NCBI GenBank assembly: GCA_964433345.1
Contig: CAYSQJ010000001.1
Location: forward strand, 248,001 to 312,000
Source of the DNA: Ga0077527 sp964433345
GTDB taxonomy: Bacteria > Pseudomonadota > Gammaproteobacteria > Burkholderiales > SG8-41
Direction: 5' to 3'
DNA: 64,000 bases
Shown: piece by piece, positions 39,747-48,708 of the stretch
How positions within the stretch are numbered: the stretch's first letter is position 1
Layout: every line of letters begins with the position of its first letter
Notes under the pieces: generated by a model
Told to the model about the DNA's origin: nothing
Databases searched by the model: none
Seen by the model: the letters and a program-made list of their open reading frames with translations, nothing else
Program-made: the position numbers and the translations under genes

Positions 39747-40877
39747 TCACAGCCTTCCATCGCCATCATTGCGGTAGCGGCGCATGAAGCCGCGGTCGAT
39801 GTGGTCCTTCCATCGCCATACCCAGGCGCCCCGCCAGGCCAGCGGGCCGTACGAAGCCATCGCGTAACGGTTGCCGTCGCTGATCAGGGAGAGCGCCAGG
39901 CGCTGCGGATGATGGTCGAGCAAGGCCTCGCCGCGCAGCGCGCGGCGCAGGTTTGCGGCCAGTGGTGGTCCCTGCCGGACTGCGTATACCCCGGATTTGG
40001 GTCGCGGCGCATCGATCATGGACGCGATATCGCCGGCCGCAAACACGTGGGGATGAGACAGTGACTGAAGCTTTGCATTGACCTCAATGAATCCGCGGGC
40101 ATCAACGCTCAAGCCGCTGGCGGCAGGCCATGAAGGGGCTGCCGCCCCGGTAACCCAGAAAACTTCATCGGCTGCGAGATGTTCCCCGCCGCGCAGCAGG
40201 AGGGCGCCGGCATCCGCACCCTGAACGGCAGAGTCCAGCCGCAGTTCAATGCCGCGGGCATTCAGGGTGTCCATGAAGTGACGCTGCAGCCGGGACGGAT
40301 GTGACGCGAGTATCGCCGGACCGTCGCTGAGCAGTGTGAAACGCGCATTTCCCCGCGCCTCGAGGATGCGGTGGTGCATGGCCAGAATGAGTTCGACGCC
40401 TGCCGCTCCTGCACCGACCACGATGATGCGCAGCGCGGATTTGGCCCCGGTCGCCGACGAGAGGATTCTGTCCCAATGCTGCAGGAAGCCGGCCACCGGC
40501 CTGACTGCAATACCATGTCTGTCCGCCCCGGTAACCGCATTCGTCGCCGATACCGACCCCGTGTCTATCGACAGAATGTCGAAGGGCAATGCGTCATCGT
40601 TGCCGCAGCGGGCGAGCCGGTTGTCCAGGTCGAGTCCCCGGACTGCTGATTCCACGCGGATGACGCCTGCCGCCCGACACAGGAGGTCAAGGTCGATGTG
40701 ACACTCGTCGCTGCTGTAATGTCCCGCCACATGGCCTGGCAGCATGCCCGAATAGGGCGTCAGGCGATCCGGGCTGACCAGCGTGATCGTGGCACCGGGC
40801 TCTGGCGCAAGCGCGAAACGCCGGATGACTTCGACGTGGCTGTGGCCGCCACCGACCAGCAACAGGCGCCTGGGCAC
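39747..40877 (-). CDS. FAD-dependent oxidoreductase of the SelD-associated type
   Basis: The 376-residue pyridine-nucleotide-disulfide-type flavoprotein starts with GTG at RRLLLVGGGHSHVEVIRRF, has the second dinucleotide motif IIVVGAGAAGVELILAMH and the FAD-binding aspartate motif HPHVFAAGDIASM. The GGGHSH start and the overall layout resemble the oxidoreductase that in many bacteria is fused to the N-terminus of selenophosphate synthetase SelD (TIGR03169-like) and is related to type II NADH dehydrogenases. No selD lies next to it here, so its electron acceptor is unknown. It lies between tyrS (convergent) and msrA. Confidence 0.8.
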   Translation of the reverse strand: MPRRLLLVGGGHSHVEVIRRFALAPEPGATITLVSPDRLTPYSGMLPGHVAGHYSSDECHIDLDLLCRAAGVIRVESAVRGLDLDNRLARCGNDDALPFDILSIDTGSVSATNAVTGADRHGIAVRPVAGFLQHWDRILSSATGAKSALRIIVVGAGAAGVELILAMHHRILEARGNARFTLLSDGPAILASHPSRLQRHFMDTLNARGIELRLDSAVQGADAGALLLRGGEHLAADEVFWVTGAAAPSWPAASGLSVDARGFIEVNAKLQSLSHPHVFAAGDIASMIDAPRPKSGVYAVRQGPPLAANLRRALRGEALLDHHPQRLALSLISDGNRYAMASYGPLAWRGAWVWRWKDHIDRGFMRRYRNDGDGRL

Positions 40878-40906
40878 CGGAAACGCGCCTGTAAGGACTT
40901 CGTTGA

Positions 40907-41536
40907 TTACTTCGTTTTCCAGATTTCCCTGAGCCGGGCTTCGCGTCCGCAGGCGGTCTTGTAATAGCCGTAGCGGACGGGATTCTTGCGGTAATAGTCC
41001 TGATGATACGCCTCGGCAGGGTAAAAACGGCTGGCTCTGGTGACCAGAGTGTGCACTTCACCCGCAAAGGGCTTGTTTTTAAGCAGCGCCGCCTTCGATG
41101 CCTCAGCCGCCTTGCGCTGCGTTTCGTCGTGATAAAAGATCTCGCTGCGATACTGCGAACCCTGATCGCAGAACTGGCCGTTTGCCTGTGTCGGGTCGAT
41201 GTTGCGCCAGAATACTTCGAGCAGTTGCGCGTAGCTGACTTTTGCCGGATCGAAGCGCAGCTGCACGACCTCGTTGTGCCCGGTGGTACCGGTGGACACC
41301 TGCTGATACGTAGGGTCAGGGGTGCGCCCGCCCATGTAGCCGGAAATCGTCGAGATCACGCCGGGCACCTTGTCAAAAGCTTCTTCGACGCACCAGAAAC
41401 AGCCGCCGCCGAAGGTGGCGAGGGCGGTTGCCGGCGTTGCCGGCTTGATGTCCTGCGCCGCAGCCAACAAGGGCAGCATCAGGGCACAGGCCAGCACGGC
41501 ACGCCGAGAAATGTCTTTCAAAATCATCAACATCAT
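40907..41536 (-). CDS. msrA: Periplasmic peptide-methionine (S)-S-oxide reductase
   Basis: MsrA reduces the S-epimer of methionine sulfoxide in oxidised proteins. This 209-residue copy has a signal peptide (RRAVLACALMLPLLAAAQ), so it should act in the periplasm. It contains the catalytic GGCFWCVEEAFDKVPGV motif, the TGTTGHNEVVQLRFDP block and a C-terminal resolving cysteine (YYKTACGREA). A second, cytoplasmic MsrA is encoded at 42709. The reductant for a periplasmic MsrA must come from a Dsb-type system. It is divergent from fbp. Confidence 0.95.
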   Translation of the reverse strand: MMLMILKDISRRAVLACALMLPLLAAAQDIKPATPATALATFGGGCFWCVEEAFDKVPGVISTISGYMGGRTPDPTYQQVSTGTTGHNEVVQLRFDPAKVSYAQLLEVFWRNIDPTQANGQFCDQGSQYRSEIFYHDETQRKAAEASKAALLKNKPFAGEVHTLVTRASRFYPAEAYHQDYYRKNPVRYGYYKTACGREARLREIWKTK

Positions 41537-41621
41537 GGCCTCTCTCCCGGTTGAAACCAGTATATCGGATAATCGCGTTCACCAGCCCGGCGACCGGGCC
41601 TTGAACATTAGTGGAGAAAAC

Positions 41622-42623
41622 ATGCGGCGCATTACACTCACCCAGTATCTTGTCGAACAACAGCGCGAAAAGGGCGTTGTTTCGGCAGAACTCAGGCTGT
41701 TGATCGAAGTCGTCGCCCGGGCCTGCAAGTCGATCAGCAATGCAGTGAGCAAGGGTGCGCTGACCGGCATTCTCGGCAATGCCGGCAGCGACAACGTTCA
41801 GGGAGAGGCCCAGAAAAAGCTCGATGTCATTTCTAACGAGGTGCTGCTCGAGGCCAACGAATGGGGCGGTCATCTTGCCGCTATGGCGTCAGAGGAAATG
41901 GAGCATCCCCACCAGATTCCCAACCGATACCCGCGCGGCGAATTCCTGCTGCTGATAGACCCGCTGGACGGTTCCTCGAACATCGATGTCAACGTGTCGA
42001 TAGGGACCATTTTCTCGGTGTTGCGCTGTCCCGAAGGCTGCGAGCCCGACGAAAAGGCCTTTCTGCAGCCCGGTTCACGCCAGGTTGCCGCCGGTTTCGC
42101 GGTGTACGGCCCTTCGACCGTTCTGATCCTGACGGTCGGCAATGGCGTGGCCGGATTCACGCTGGATCGCGAAATGGGGAGTTGGGTGCTGACCCAGCCC
42201 CGGATCGAGATTCCCGCCGACACTGCCGAGTTCGCCATCAACATGTCGAACATGCGCAATTGGGAGCCGCCGGTCAGGCGCTACATCGACGAATGCCTTG
42301 CCGGGAAAAACGGTCCGCTGGGGAAGGACTACAACATGCGCTGGGTGGCATCGATGGTCGCCGACGTCTACCGCATCCTGTCGCGGGGCGGCATTTTCAT
42401 GTATCCCCAGGACGCCAAGCACAAGGAAGGCCGTCTGCGCCTGATGTACGAGGCCAACCCGATGTCGATGATCATCGAGCAGGCGGGTGGGGCCGCGACC
42501 AACGGGCGCGAGCGCATTCTCGACCTGCAGCCGACGAAGCTGCACCAGCGCGCCGGTGTCGTACTCGGTTCGCGCAACGAGGTCGAACGGGTGACGGCCT
42601 ATCACCGCGAGACAAAGGCTTGA
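41622..42623 (+). CDS. fbp: Class I fructose-1,6-bisphosphatase
   Basis: Fbp dephosphorylates fructose 1,6-bisphosphate in gluconeogenesis and the Calvin cycle. The 333-residue protein shows the metal-binding motif LLIDPLDGSSNIDVNVSIGT, the conserved RWVASMVADVYRILSRGGIF block and the YEANPMSMIIEQAGG segment. The ATG at 41622 has a GGAG ribosome site; longer frames upstream run into the divergent msrA region. With rpe and gph in the same window a Calvin-cycle context is possible but not shown. Confidence 0.97.
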   Translation: MRRITLTQYLVEQQREKGVVSAELRLLIEVVARACKSISNAVSKGALTGILGNAGSDNVQGEAQKKLDVISNEVLLEANEWGGHLAAMASEEMEHPHQIPNRYPRGEFLLLIDPLDGSSNIDVNVSIGTIFSVLRCPEGCEPDEKAFLQPGSRQVAAGFAVYGPSTVLILTVGNGVAGFTLDREMGSWVLTQPRIEIPADTAEFAINMSNMRNWEPPVRRYIDECLAGKNGPLGKDYNMRWVASMVADVYRILSRGGIFMYPQDAKHKEGRLRLMYEANPMSMIIEQAGGAATNGRERILDLQPTKLHQRAGVVLGSRNEVERVTAYHRETKA

Positions 42624-42708
42624 CATGACGGACCAGGGTTGCGGGTCGCCGGCGCATCATTCGTCCGGCCGGACTGTCGGAAATTGCAGAATTGTTGAGG
42701 ACACGTAA

Positions 42709-43248
42709 ATGAGCGCGCGCGAAATCGCCACGCTGGGTGGCGGCTGCTTCTGGTGCCTGGAGGCGGTATTCGACGGCCTCTCCGGTGTGCTGTCAGTCGA
42801 ATCCGGATACAGCGGGGGCGATCTGCCTGATCCGACCTATGAGGATATCTGCGGCGGCGACACCGGCCATGCCGAAGTCGTACGAGTGACTTTTGATCCC
42901 GGCACGATTTCCTATGCCGACCTCCTGGAGGTCTTTTTTGCCATCCATGATCCCACGACGCTGAACGCCCAGGGCAACGACATCGGCACCCAATACCGCT
43001 CGGTGATTTTTTATCATTCGGCCGAGCAGAAGGCTGTTGCCGAAGCGACGGTCCGGCAACTGACCGGGAAAGGCGTTTTCGGCCGGCCGATCGTGACCGA
43101 AATCACGGCGGCACCGCGGTTTTACGAGGCCGAGGCCTATCACCAGGAATATTTCGAGCGCAATCCCCGGCAACCCTACTGCCAGTACGTGGTGTCCCCA
43201 AAGCTCGCCAAATTCCGCAAGCAGTTTGCGACGCGCCTGAAGAAGTAA
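42709..43248 (+). CDS. msrA: Cytoplasmic peptide-methionine (S)-S-oxide reductase
   Basis: The second MsrA in this region has 179 residues and no signal peptide. It carries LGGGCFWCLEAVFDGLSGV, GGDTGHAEVVRVTFDPGTI, GTQYRSVIFYHSAEQ and FYEAEAYHQEYFERNP. The C-terminal part lacks the GYYKTAC-like resolving cysteine of the periplasmic copy, but PYCQYVVSPK provides a cysteine that is common in cytoplasmic MsrA. It follows fbp by 85 bases on the same strand. It is clearly a different subfamily from the copy at 40907, not a recent duplicate. Confidence 0.95.
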   Translation: MSAREIATLGGGCFWCLEAVFDGLSGVLSVESGYSGGDLPDPTYEDICGGDTGHAEVVRVTFDPGTISYADLLEVFFAIHDPTTLNAQGNDIGTQYRSVIFYHSAEQKAVAEATVRQLTGKGVFGRPIVTEITAAPRFYEAEAYHQEYFERNPRQPYCQYVVSPKLAKFRKQFATRLKK

Positions 43249-43272
43249 CTTCCGCGCAGAGAGCTCTCCGGC

Positions 43273-44289
43273 TCATGCCTCGGCAGCGAGCCGGCGCTCG
43301 CGGGTGGCGGAGACGATCGACTGGGCGAGTTTGACCAGGGTCAGCGGCGCCGATCCCTCGGCCTTGTTGCCGGCAATGATGGTGCATTCCTCTCCTGCTG
43401 CCAAAGTCGCCGTGCACAGCCGGGCGATCGATTCCCGGGTTGCGGCATCCTCGTCGACCAGCCGGTCGAAAGGCGCGAAACGGGCCGTGGCATCTTCGTC
43501 ACTGTATCCCGCGCGCAGGCTCCAGCGCACCAGCAGGGGGCCCGGCCCGAATCCGGACATTGCAGCGGCCTGCGCGGCCACTGCGGGCATCCGAGAATGC
43601 ACGCCGACACAATATCGCGCGCCGGCGTCCTTCAGCGACGCGAAAAAGCGCCGCGTGATCATGCGTGCATCCCGCATTTCGACGGCATACAGGGGCCCCC
43701 GCGGCAGTCGTTCGAGGAAGTCATGCAGCCGCGCGATGAAACGCTCGGGCGAGCGCGTCAGCGTGCGCCCGAGCGGCGGAAACTGGAACAGCAGGGCGCC
43801 CGCGGTCGTGCCGAGTCCCTCGGTTGCAGGCTCCACGAACTGCCGGATGGCATGGTCGGCATCCAGAAAATGCGCATTGGGGCCGCCGCGGCCACCATCC
43901 TCCCCATGATGCCAGGGGCCGGTCACGCTGCCCGGCGCTCTGACGACAAACCGGAAATGATCGGGCACCTGCGCGGCGTAGAGCGCAAACTGGCGCGCGG
44001 TGAGCGGCGCCTGGAAGGTCCTGTCGATGCCGGCAGCGGCGAGCAGAGGATGCTGCGCATAGGCCGGCAACCCGCTGCGGGCGAGATCTGCGGGAAGCAG
44101 CGTGTCCGCCCAGACCGTACCCCGCCACCCGGGAAAGTGCCAGGAAGAGGCACCCAGCCGCAATCCCCTAGGCAACTGTCGTGCCAGTTCGCGCACTTCC
44201 GGCGGCACTTCAGCCGCAGCAACGGACACGGCGCGGCGGGCAGCGATGCCGCGCGTACTACCCTCGAACAGGGAGAGTTGTCGGGCCAT
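43273..44289 (-). CDS. DUF72-family TIM-barrel protein
   Basis: The 338-residue protein is a YecE/DUF72 member: LRLGASSWHFPGWRGTVW at the start of the barrel, TFQAPLTARQFALYAAQVP, FRFVVRAPGSVT, GALLFQFPP and YAVEMRDARMITRRFFASL. The family has a TIM-barrel fold; biochemical activity is not established. The N-terminal 40 residues (MARQLSLFEGSTRG) are an extension found in some members, and the ATG at 44289 is the only good start. It converges with msrA, leaving a 24-base gap. Confidence 0.85.
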   Translation of the reverse strand: MARQLSLFEGSTRGIAARRAVSVAAAEVPPEVRELARQLPRGLRLGASSWHFPGWRGTVWADTLLPADLARSGLPAYAQHPLLAAAGIDRTFQAPLTARQFALYAAQVPDHFRFVVRAPGSVTGPWHHGEDGGRGGPNAHFLDADHAIRQFVEPATEGLGTTAGALLFQFPPLGRTLTRSPERFIARLHDFLERLPRGPLYAVEMRDARMITRRFFASLKDAGARYCVGVHSRMPAVAAQAAAMSGFGPGPLLVRWSLRAGYSDEDATARFAPFDRLVDEDAATRESIARLCTATLAAGEECTIIAGNKAEGSAPLTLVKLAQSIVSATRERRLAAEA

Positions 44290-44690
44290 GGCAAGGGTCA
44301 GCCGGGAATTCCGGCCACGCCGTCATCACGCGGCGAGGTCATGCCACCCGTGCGTTGATCGCATATGCTGCAGATACACAATTCAAATTCCCCGTTTAGG
44401 TCATTGATTTGCTTCTGCTCTTGCGCCGCGGGCAGTGTTCCCGGAGGCGGCGGGCGAGGGATGCCTATTGTGCTGCGAGTCGGCAACGGACACAAACATC
44501 CCGCGATCGGCAATCTGAAATCCCGTCGACAAAGCAGCGCCTGCATGATGCCGTAAGCCCGGTTTTCCCTCTGGGGAAACAATTGACAAAGGCGTTTTCC
44601 CTCGGCATCCTCTCGTCACCGTGCGCTATCACGGCAAACCTGACCAACCTGACCAACTGATCCTATCCGGACATTACGGGAGAACACTCG
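44290..44690. other. Intergenic interval without a recognisable gene
   Basis: These 401 bases between the DUF72 and SWIB genes contain no supported gene. A TTGACA at 44583-44588 is a good -35 match but has no convincing -10 at the right spacing. Shortly before the SWIB gene a nine-base unit CTGACCAAC occurs twice in tandem (from about 44640). GGGAG at 44681-44685 is the ribosome site of the SWIB gene. This could hold an unannotated regulator or small RNA, but I see no direct sign of one. Confidence 0.5.
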
Positions 44691-45005
44691 ATGGCTGCAA
44701 AGAAAAAGGCTACCAAGAAACCCGCCGCGAAGAAAAAGAAAGCCGGCGCGAAACGCAAACCCAATGCTGCATTCATGAAGGCCATGCAACCGAGCGCAGC
44801 ACTCGGTGCGGTGATCGGCAACAGCCCGCAGCCGCGCACCGAAGTCACCAAGAAGATCTGGGCCTACATCAAGAAGCACGGCCTGCAGGACAGCAAGAAT
44901 CGCCGCAACATCAACGCTGACGAGAAACTGAAAGAAGTCTTCGGCGGCAAGAAACAGGTTTCGATGTTCGAGATGACCAAGCTGGTCAACAAGCACCTGA
45001 AATAA
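44691..45005 (+). CDS. SWIB/MDM2 domain protein with lysine-rich N-terminus
   Basis: The 104-residue protein has a basic tail (MAAKKKATKKPAAKKKKAG, about residues 1-30) that resembles histone H1, followed by a SWIB domain (AFMKAMQPSAALGAVIGNSP, VTKKIWAYIKKHGLQDSKN, FGGKKQVSMFEMTKLVNKHL). SWIB domains in eukaryotes belong to chromatin remodelling complexes; bacterial versions are common in Chlamydiae and betaproteobacteria and are presumed DNA-associated, with unproven function. A good ribosome site and a strong terminator show a complete monocistronic gene. The lysine-rich start echoes the 24-residue gene at 576. Confidence 0.95.
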   Translation: MAAKKKATKKPAAKKKKAGAKRKPNAAFMKAMQPSAALGAVIGNSPQPRTEVTKKIWAYIKKHGLQDSKNRRNINADEKLKEVFGGKKQVSMFEMTKLVNKHLK

Positions 45006-45022
45006 GCTGTTCGGACAAGATG

Positions 45023-45052
45023 AACGGGGCGCCAGGGCGCCCCGTTTTTTTT
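45023..45052 (+). terminator. Strong terminator after the SWIB gene
   Basis: A perfect stem ACGGGGCGCC/GGCGCCCCGT with a very short AG loop is followed by a run of eight T. It lies 18 bases after the SWIB stop and also separates it from the convergent transporter gene. Confidence 0.9.
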
Positions 45053-45057
45053 CGCCG

Positions 45058-46194
45058 TCAGCGCCTGCTGACCACGCTTCCGCCGAGCAACAGTGCTGCT
45101 GCCATTGCCCAGAACACCGGCGTCATTCCCAGTGTCGCGCCGACGATGCCGAACAGCAGCGGCATCCCCGCCTGGGTCAGATTGAGCAGGAAGGTGCGCA
45201 CACCCACCACCTCGCCGCCGCGTCCCGGCGGCGCCGTGTTGTAGAGCACCGACATGATCATCGGCTGGGTGCCGCCGATAGCCAGTCCGATCACGAAGGC
45301 TACAGCCATCAGCAGAGGCGTGCTGTTGATCAGCGGAAAGACGGCCATCGCCAGACCGGTGGCGAACATGCCGCCGATCAGCAGCGGCCATTCGCTCAGG
45401 CGGTGCACGATCAGCGGCAGCAGCAGCCGCACCACGAATATTGCCGCGCCGAAAGCGCCGAGTACCAGGCCTATGGCCGATGCCGAAAGTCCGAGCTGCG
45501 TGCCGTGGATCGGCGTGACGAAAGTGAACAGATCCCAGGCCATCGACAGCACGGCGCTGGCAATGAAGGCGCGGCGCAGATCGCGGATGCGGAAGAGGTC
45601 GATCACCCGCTTGCGCCCGGCACCCTGTGCCGGAGCCGGATGCAGTGGCAGGTGAACCGGGCGCACCTGCAGCAGGATGATGCCTGCGACCACACTGATG
45701 CCCAGCAGCAGGAAAGTCATGCGGTGTCCGATCCAGTCGATCGCGAATCCGGAAATTACCGGTCCGAGGAAGCCGGAGGTGGAGAACGCCAGAGCCAGCA
45801 GACTGAAGTTGCGGGAACGCTGCTCCGGGGAGCCGAGCAGGCCGGCGGCCTGGTTGACGCAGATGTGCACGAGCATGAAGCCGCTGCCGGCCAGGGCGCT
45901 GGCGACGAACAGCGTTTCGAGGCGGGGCAGCGCCGCGACCAGCAGCAGCGCACCGAGCACGGCACCTGCACCGATGAACAGGGGCTTGCGCACGCCGATG
46001 CGGTCGATGGTGCGTCCCCAACCCACCGCGAACAGCAGCGGCACCGCGGCAAGCAGGGAAATCAGGATGCCCACCGCGAGAGTGGAGGCCTGCAGGTGCA
46101 GCGCGAACAGCGACAGGGTGACGCGGATGCCGGCAAATGCAAGGTGCAGCAGGATCGTCAGCAGCACGATGAAGCGAATGCCGGTGCCGGCCAT
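45058..46194 (-). CDS. Major facilitator superfamily transporter
   Basis: The 378-residue protein has about 11-12 hydrophobic helices and the MFS loop motif between helices 2 and 3 as GWGRTIDRIGVRKPLFIGAG. A longer cytoplasmic loop near residue 185 (HPAPAQGAGRKRVIDLF) divides the two six-helix halves. The substrate cannot be inferred; the general look is of a drug or sugar efflux-type MFS. Its ATG overlaps the stop of the EamA transporter gene (TAATG), so the two membrane proteins are co-translated. Confidence 0.9.
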   Translation of the reverse strand: MAGTGIRFIVLLTILLHLAFAGIRVTLSLFALHLQASTLAVGILISLLAAVPLLFAVGWGRTIDRIGVRKPLFIGAGAVLGALLLVAALPRLETLFVASALAGSGFMLVHICVNQAAGLLGSPEQRSRNFSLLALAFSTSGFLGPVISGFAIDWIGHRMTFLLLGISVVAGIILLQVRPVHLPLHPAPAQGAGRKRVIDLFRIRDLRRAFIASAVLSMAWDLFTFVTPIHGTQLGLSASAIGLVLGAFGAAIFVVRLLLPLIVHRLSEWPLLIGGMFATGLAMAVFPLINSTPLLMAVAFVIGLAIGGTQPMIMSVLYNTAPPGRGGEVVGVRTFLLNLTQAGMPLLFGIVGATLGMTPVFWAMAAALLLGGSVVSRR

Positions 46195-47096
46195 TACGCA
46201 GCTTTCCGTGATGGCTTACCCTGCCAGGACACCATGGCTACGCCGCAGCAGGTCACGGCGATGCCCGCCAGCGATATGGCCGAGGGCACCACGCCGAACA
46301 TCAGCAGTTCAAGCGCAACGGCGAATATCGGGGTCAGGTAGATCAGGCTGGTGACACGGGTCGCCTGGCCTCGCCGCATCAGCGTGTGCAGTGCGTTCAC
46401 GGCAAGGAATGACGCGCCAATCACCAGGAACACGATGGCGCCCGCCAGCGCCCAGGACCAGCGCACCGCAGCGCCCTCGACCAGCCAGGCCAGGGGCGCC
46501 AGCACCACCAGCGTGCCGGCAAACTGCAGCAGTGCGGCTGCACGCAGATCGGCAGTGGGGCACCAGCGGCGCTGGTAAAGCGTGCCTGCAGTCACTCCCG
46601 CCAGCGATATGGTGACGGCCAGCAGGGCGCCGGCGGTGGCCTCGCGTACGTCGATCTTGTGCCAGACGATCAGCGTCACGCCGGCAAGTCCGATGGCGAT
46701 GCCCGCCCACTGCCGGGCGCCGATGCGTTCTCCCATCCAGCGTCCGGCGATGACCGCCGTCAGCAGCGGCTGCACCGACAGCAGAACGGCGGTGATGCCG
46801 GCGGACATGCCGAGGTACTGCGTGTAATGGCTGCCGCCGAGATGCACTGCGTGCATCAGCAGACCGGCGACGACGAGGTGGCCGGCTTCGCCACGGTTCG
46901 CCGGCCAGCGCGGGCGCACGATCAGCAGCAGCGGAATCAGGCAGATCAGGCCGAAGGCGAATCGCAGGGACAGGAAAGTGAATGGTGCCGCATGCTGCAA
47001 TCCAAGCTTGGTGGCGAGAAATCCCGAGCCCCAGACCGAAACAAAATACCAGGCCAGCAGGGATTCGTAAGTGCGCGGGGAAGGCAGTGCGGGCAA
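46194..47096 (-). CDS. EamA-family (DMT) transporter
   Basis: The 300-residue protein has about ten membrane helices arranged as two EamA repeats (YFVSVWGSGFLATKLGLQHA in the first; AGITAVLLSVQPLLTAVIAG at the end of it). Members export metabolites such as amino acids; the substrate is unknown here. No ATG or GTG is available near the natural N-terminus, so I place the start at TTG 47096 (PALPSPRTYESLLAWYF). Longer in-frame ATGs would overlap pdxH deeply. Downstream it overlaps the MFS gene by one base. Confidence 0.85.
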   Translation of the reverse strand: MPALPSPRTYESLLAWYFVSVWGSGFLATKLGLQHAAPFTFLSLRFAFGLICLIPLLLIVRPRWPANRGEAGHLVVAGLLMHAVHLGGSHYTQYLGMSAGITAVLLSVQPLLTAVIAGRWMGERIGARQWAGIAIGLAGVTLIVWHKIDVREATAGALLAVTISLAGVTAGTLYQRRWCPTADLRAAALLQFAGTLVVLAPLAWLVEGAAVRWSWALAGAIVFLVIGASFLAVNALHTLMRRGQATRVTSLIYLTPIFAVALELLMFGVVPSAISLAGIAVTCCGVAMVSWQGKPSRKAA

Positions 47097-47160
47097 GATG
47101 TACGGGCTGCGAAAATGAGCGCGAGTATAGCCGGCCGTGACCCGCGCCGCCGCGCCGGGG

Positions 47161-47793
47161 TCAGGGCGCGAGCCGGCTGAGCGTCCAGCGCCCCGCGTCC
47201 AGCGTATACAGCAGCCTGTCGTGCAGGCGGTTGGGCCGGCCCTGCCAGAATTCCACCGCCACAGGCTGCAGCCGGTAGCCGCCCCAGTGCGCGGGTCTCG
47301 ACGGGTCGTCACCATGCGCCGCGGCGGCTTCCGCGAACTTGCGCTCGAGCACGGCGCGATTCGCGACCGGCTCGCTTTGCGGCGAAGCGATCGCCGCATG
47401 GCGGCTGCCCAGGGGGCGGCTCGCAAAATACTCGTCCGATTCCGCGGCGGAGACCGGCTCGACCCTGCCCTCGACGCGCACTTCGCGCTCCAGTTCGGTC
47501 CAGTGGAACAACAGTGCCGCGCGAGGGTTGCCGGCAAGCTCGCGGCCCTTGCGGCTGCGGTAATTGGTGTAGAACACGAAGCCGTCGTGGTCGATGCCCT
47601 TCAGCAGCACGATGCGCGCAGACGGCAGGCCCCCGGCGGTTGCCGTGGCCAGCGTCATGGCATTCGGCATCGGCAGCTCGGCACGCAGCGCCTCGTCGAA
47701 CCAGCGCTGGAACTGGGTGCAGGGATCTGCGGCGACGTCGGCCTCGTCGAGGCTTTCGCCCATGTATTCGCGGCGCAGCGAGGCAATGCTCAA
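47161..47793 (-). CDS. pdxH: Pyridoxamine 5'-phosphate oxidase
   Basis: PdxH oxidises pyridoxine or pyridoxamine 5'-phosphate to PLP with FMN. The 210-residue protein shows the FMN-binding segments LPSARIVLLKGIDHDGFVFY, TNYRSRKGRELAGNPRAALL and FHWTELEREVRVEGRVE, and ends in the invariant WTLSRLAP. The start MSIASLRREYMGESLDEADV is typical. It lies between the pirin gene (33 bases upstream) and the EamA transporter on the same strand. Confidence 0.97.
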   Translation of the reverse strand: MSIASLRREYMGESLDEADVAADPCTQFQRWFDEALRAELPMPNAMTLATATAGGLPSARIVLLKGIDHDGFVFYTNYRSRKGRELAGNPRAALLFHWTELEREVRVEGRVEPVSAAESDEYFASRPLGSRHAAIASPQSEPVANRAVLERKFAEAAAAHGDDPSRPAHWGGYRLQPVAVEFWQGRPNRLHDRLLYTLDAGRWTLSRLAP

Positions 47794-47826
47794 GGGAACT
47801 CCGGCAGGCGGGGGAAAGCGCTGATT

Positions 47827-48708
47827 CTACCGCTCGGGCAGCGGGATGAACTCGGTCTCGTTGGGCACCCGCGGAAAACGCTGTTCGCGCCAGCGTGTGC
47901 GTGCCTCCTCGATCAGTTCCCGGCTGCTGGCGACGAAATTCCAGTGAATGAAGCGATCGCCGTCCAGCGCTGCTCCGCCGAGGACCATCAGTCGCGCCGG
48001 ACCCGCAGTGGCGATGTCGACGCTTGCCCCCGGCCCGAACACCGCAATCGTGTGCGGCGTCACCTGCTCGCCGCCCGCCGTGACCTCGCCGTCGATGACA
48101 TAAATAGCGCGTTCCTCATGCTCGGCCGGCAGCTCGAAGCGCGCTGCGCCGCGGGCGGTGACGGCCCCGTAGACCATCGGCGAGTAGGTTTTCACCGGTG
48201 AACGCCTGCCCCAGCCGCTGCCGGCGATCAGCCGCAGCTCGATATCGGGCCACTCCAGCACCGGCAGGGTCGACTTCGGGTGGTGGACGAAATCGGGTTC
48301 GCTGCGTTCGTGTTCACGCGGCAGCGCGATCCAGGTCTGGATGCCGTGCAGGCCCCGCGCCCTGCCGCGTTCGTGATCCGGGCTGCGCTCGGAATGCACG
48401 ATGCCATGGCCGGCAGTCATCCAGTTGACATCGCCGGGAGTGATACGCTGCTCGAAGCCGAGGCTGTCGCGATGCATGATCGCGCCGTCGAAAAGGTAGG
48501 TCACGGTGGCCAGCCCGATGTGCGGATGCGGCCGCACGTCAATGCCCTCTCCGGGCCTGAACTGCGCCGGACCCATGTGATCGAAAAAGATGAAGGGCCC
48601 GACCATCTTGCGACCTGCCGAGGGCAGCAGGCGGCGTACCGGCAGGCCGTCGACATCCTTGACTTGGGGTTTGACGATGTCGATGATCATCGGAATCTCT
48701 TCTGCCAT
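47827..48708 (-). CDS. Pirin family protein
   Basis: The 293-residue bicupin has the pirin core with metal ligands in RPHPHIGLATVTYLFDGAIM and TAGHGIVHSERSP, followed by the C-terminal cupin (YVIDGEVTAGGEQVTPHTIA). Bacterial pirins such as YhhW have quercetin 2,3-dioxygenase activity in vitro, and others regulate metabolic enzymes; the role here is open. Its ATG overlaps the stop of the META-domain gene (TGATG). A second ATG lies six codons later and could also be the start. Confidence 0.92.
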   Translation of the reverse strand: MAEEIPMIIDIVKPQVKDVDGLPVRRLLPSAGRKMVGPFIFFDHMGPAQFRPGEGIDVRPHPHIGLATVTYLFDGAIMHRDSLGFEQRITPGDVNWMTAGHGIVHSERSPDHERGRARGLHGIQTWIALPREHERSEPDFVHHPKSTLPVLEWPDIELRLIAGSGWGRRSPVKTYSPMVYGAVTARGAARFELPAEHEERAIYVIDGEVTAGGEQVTPHTIAVFGPGASVDIATAGPARLMVLGGAALDGDRFIHWNFVASSRELIEEARTRWREQRFPRVPNETEFIPLPER

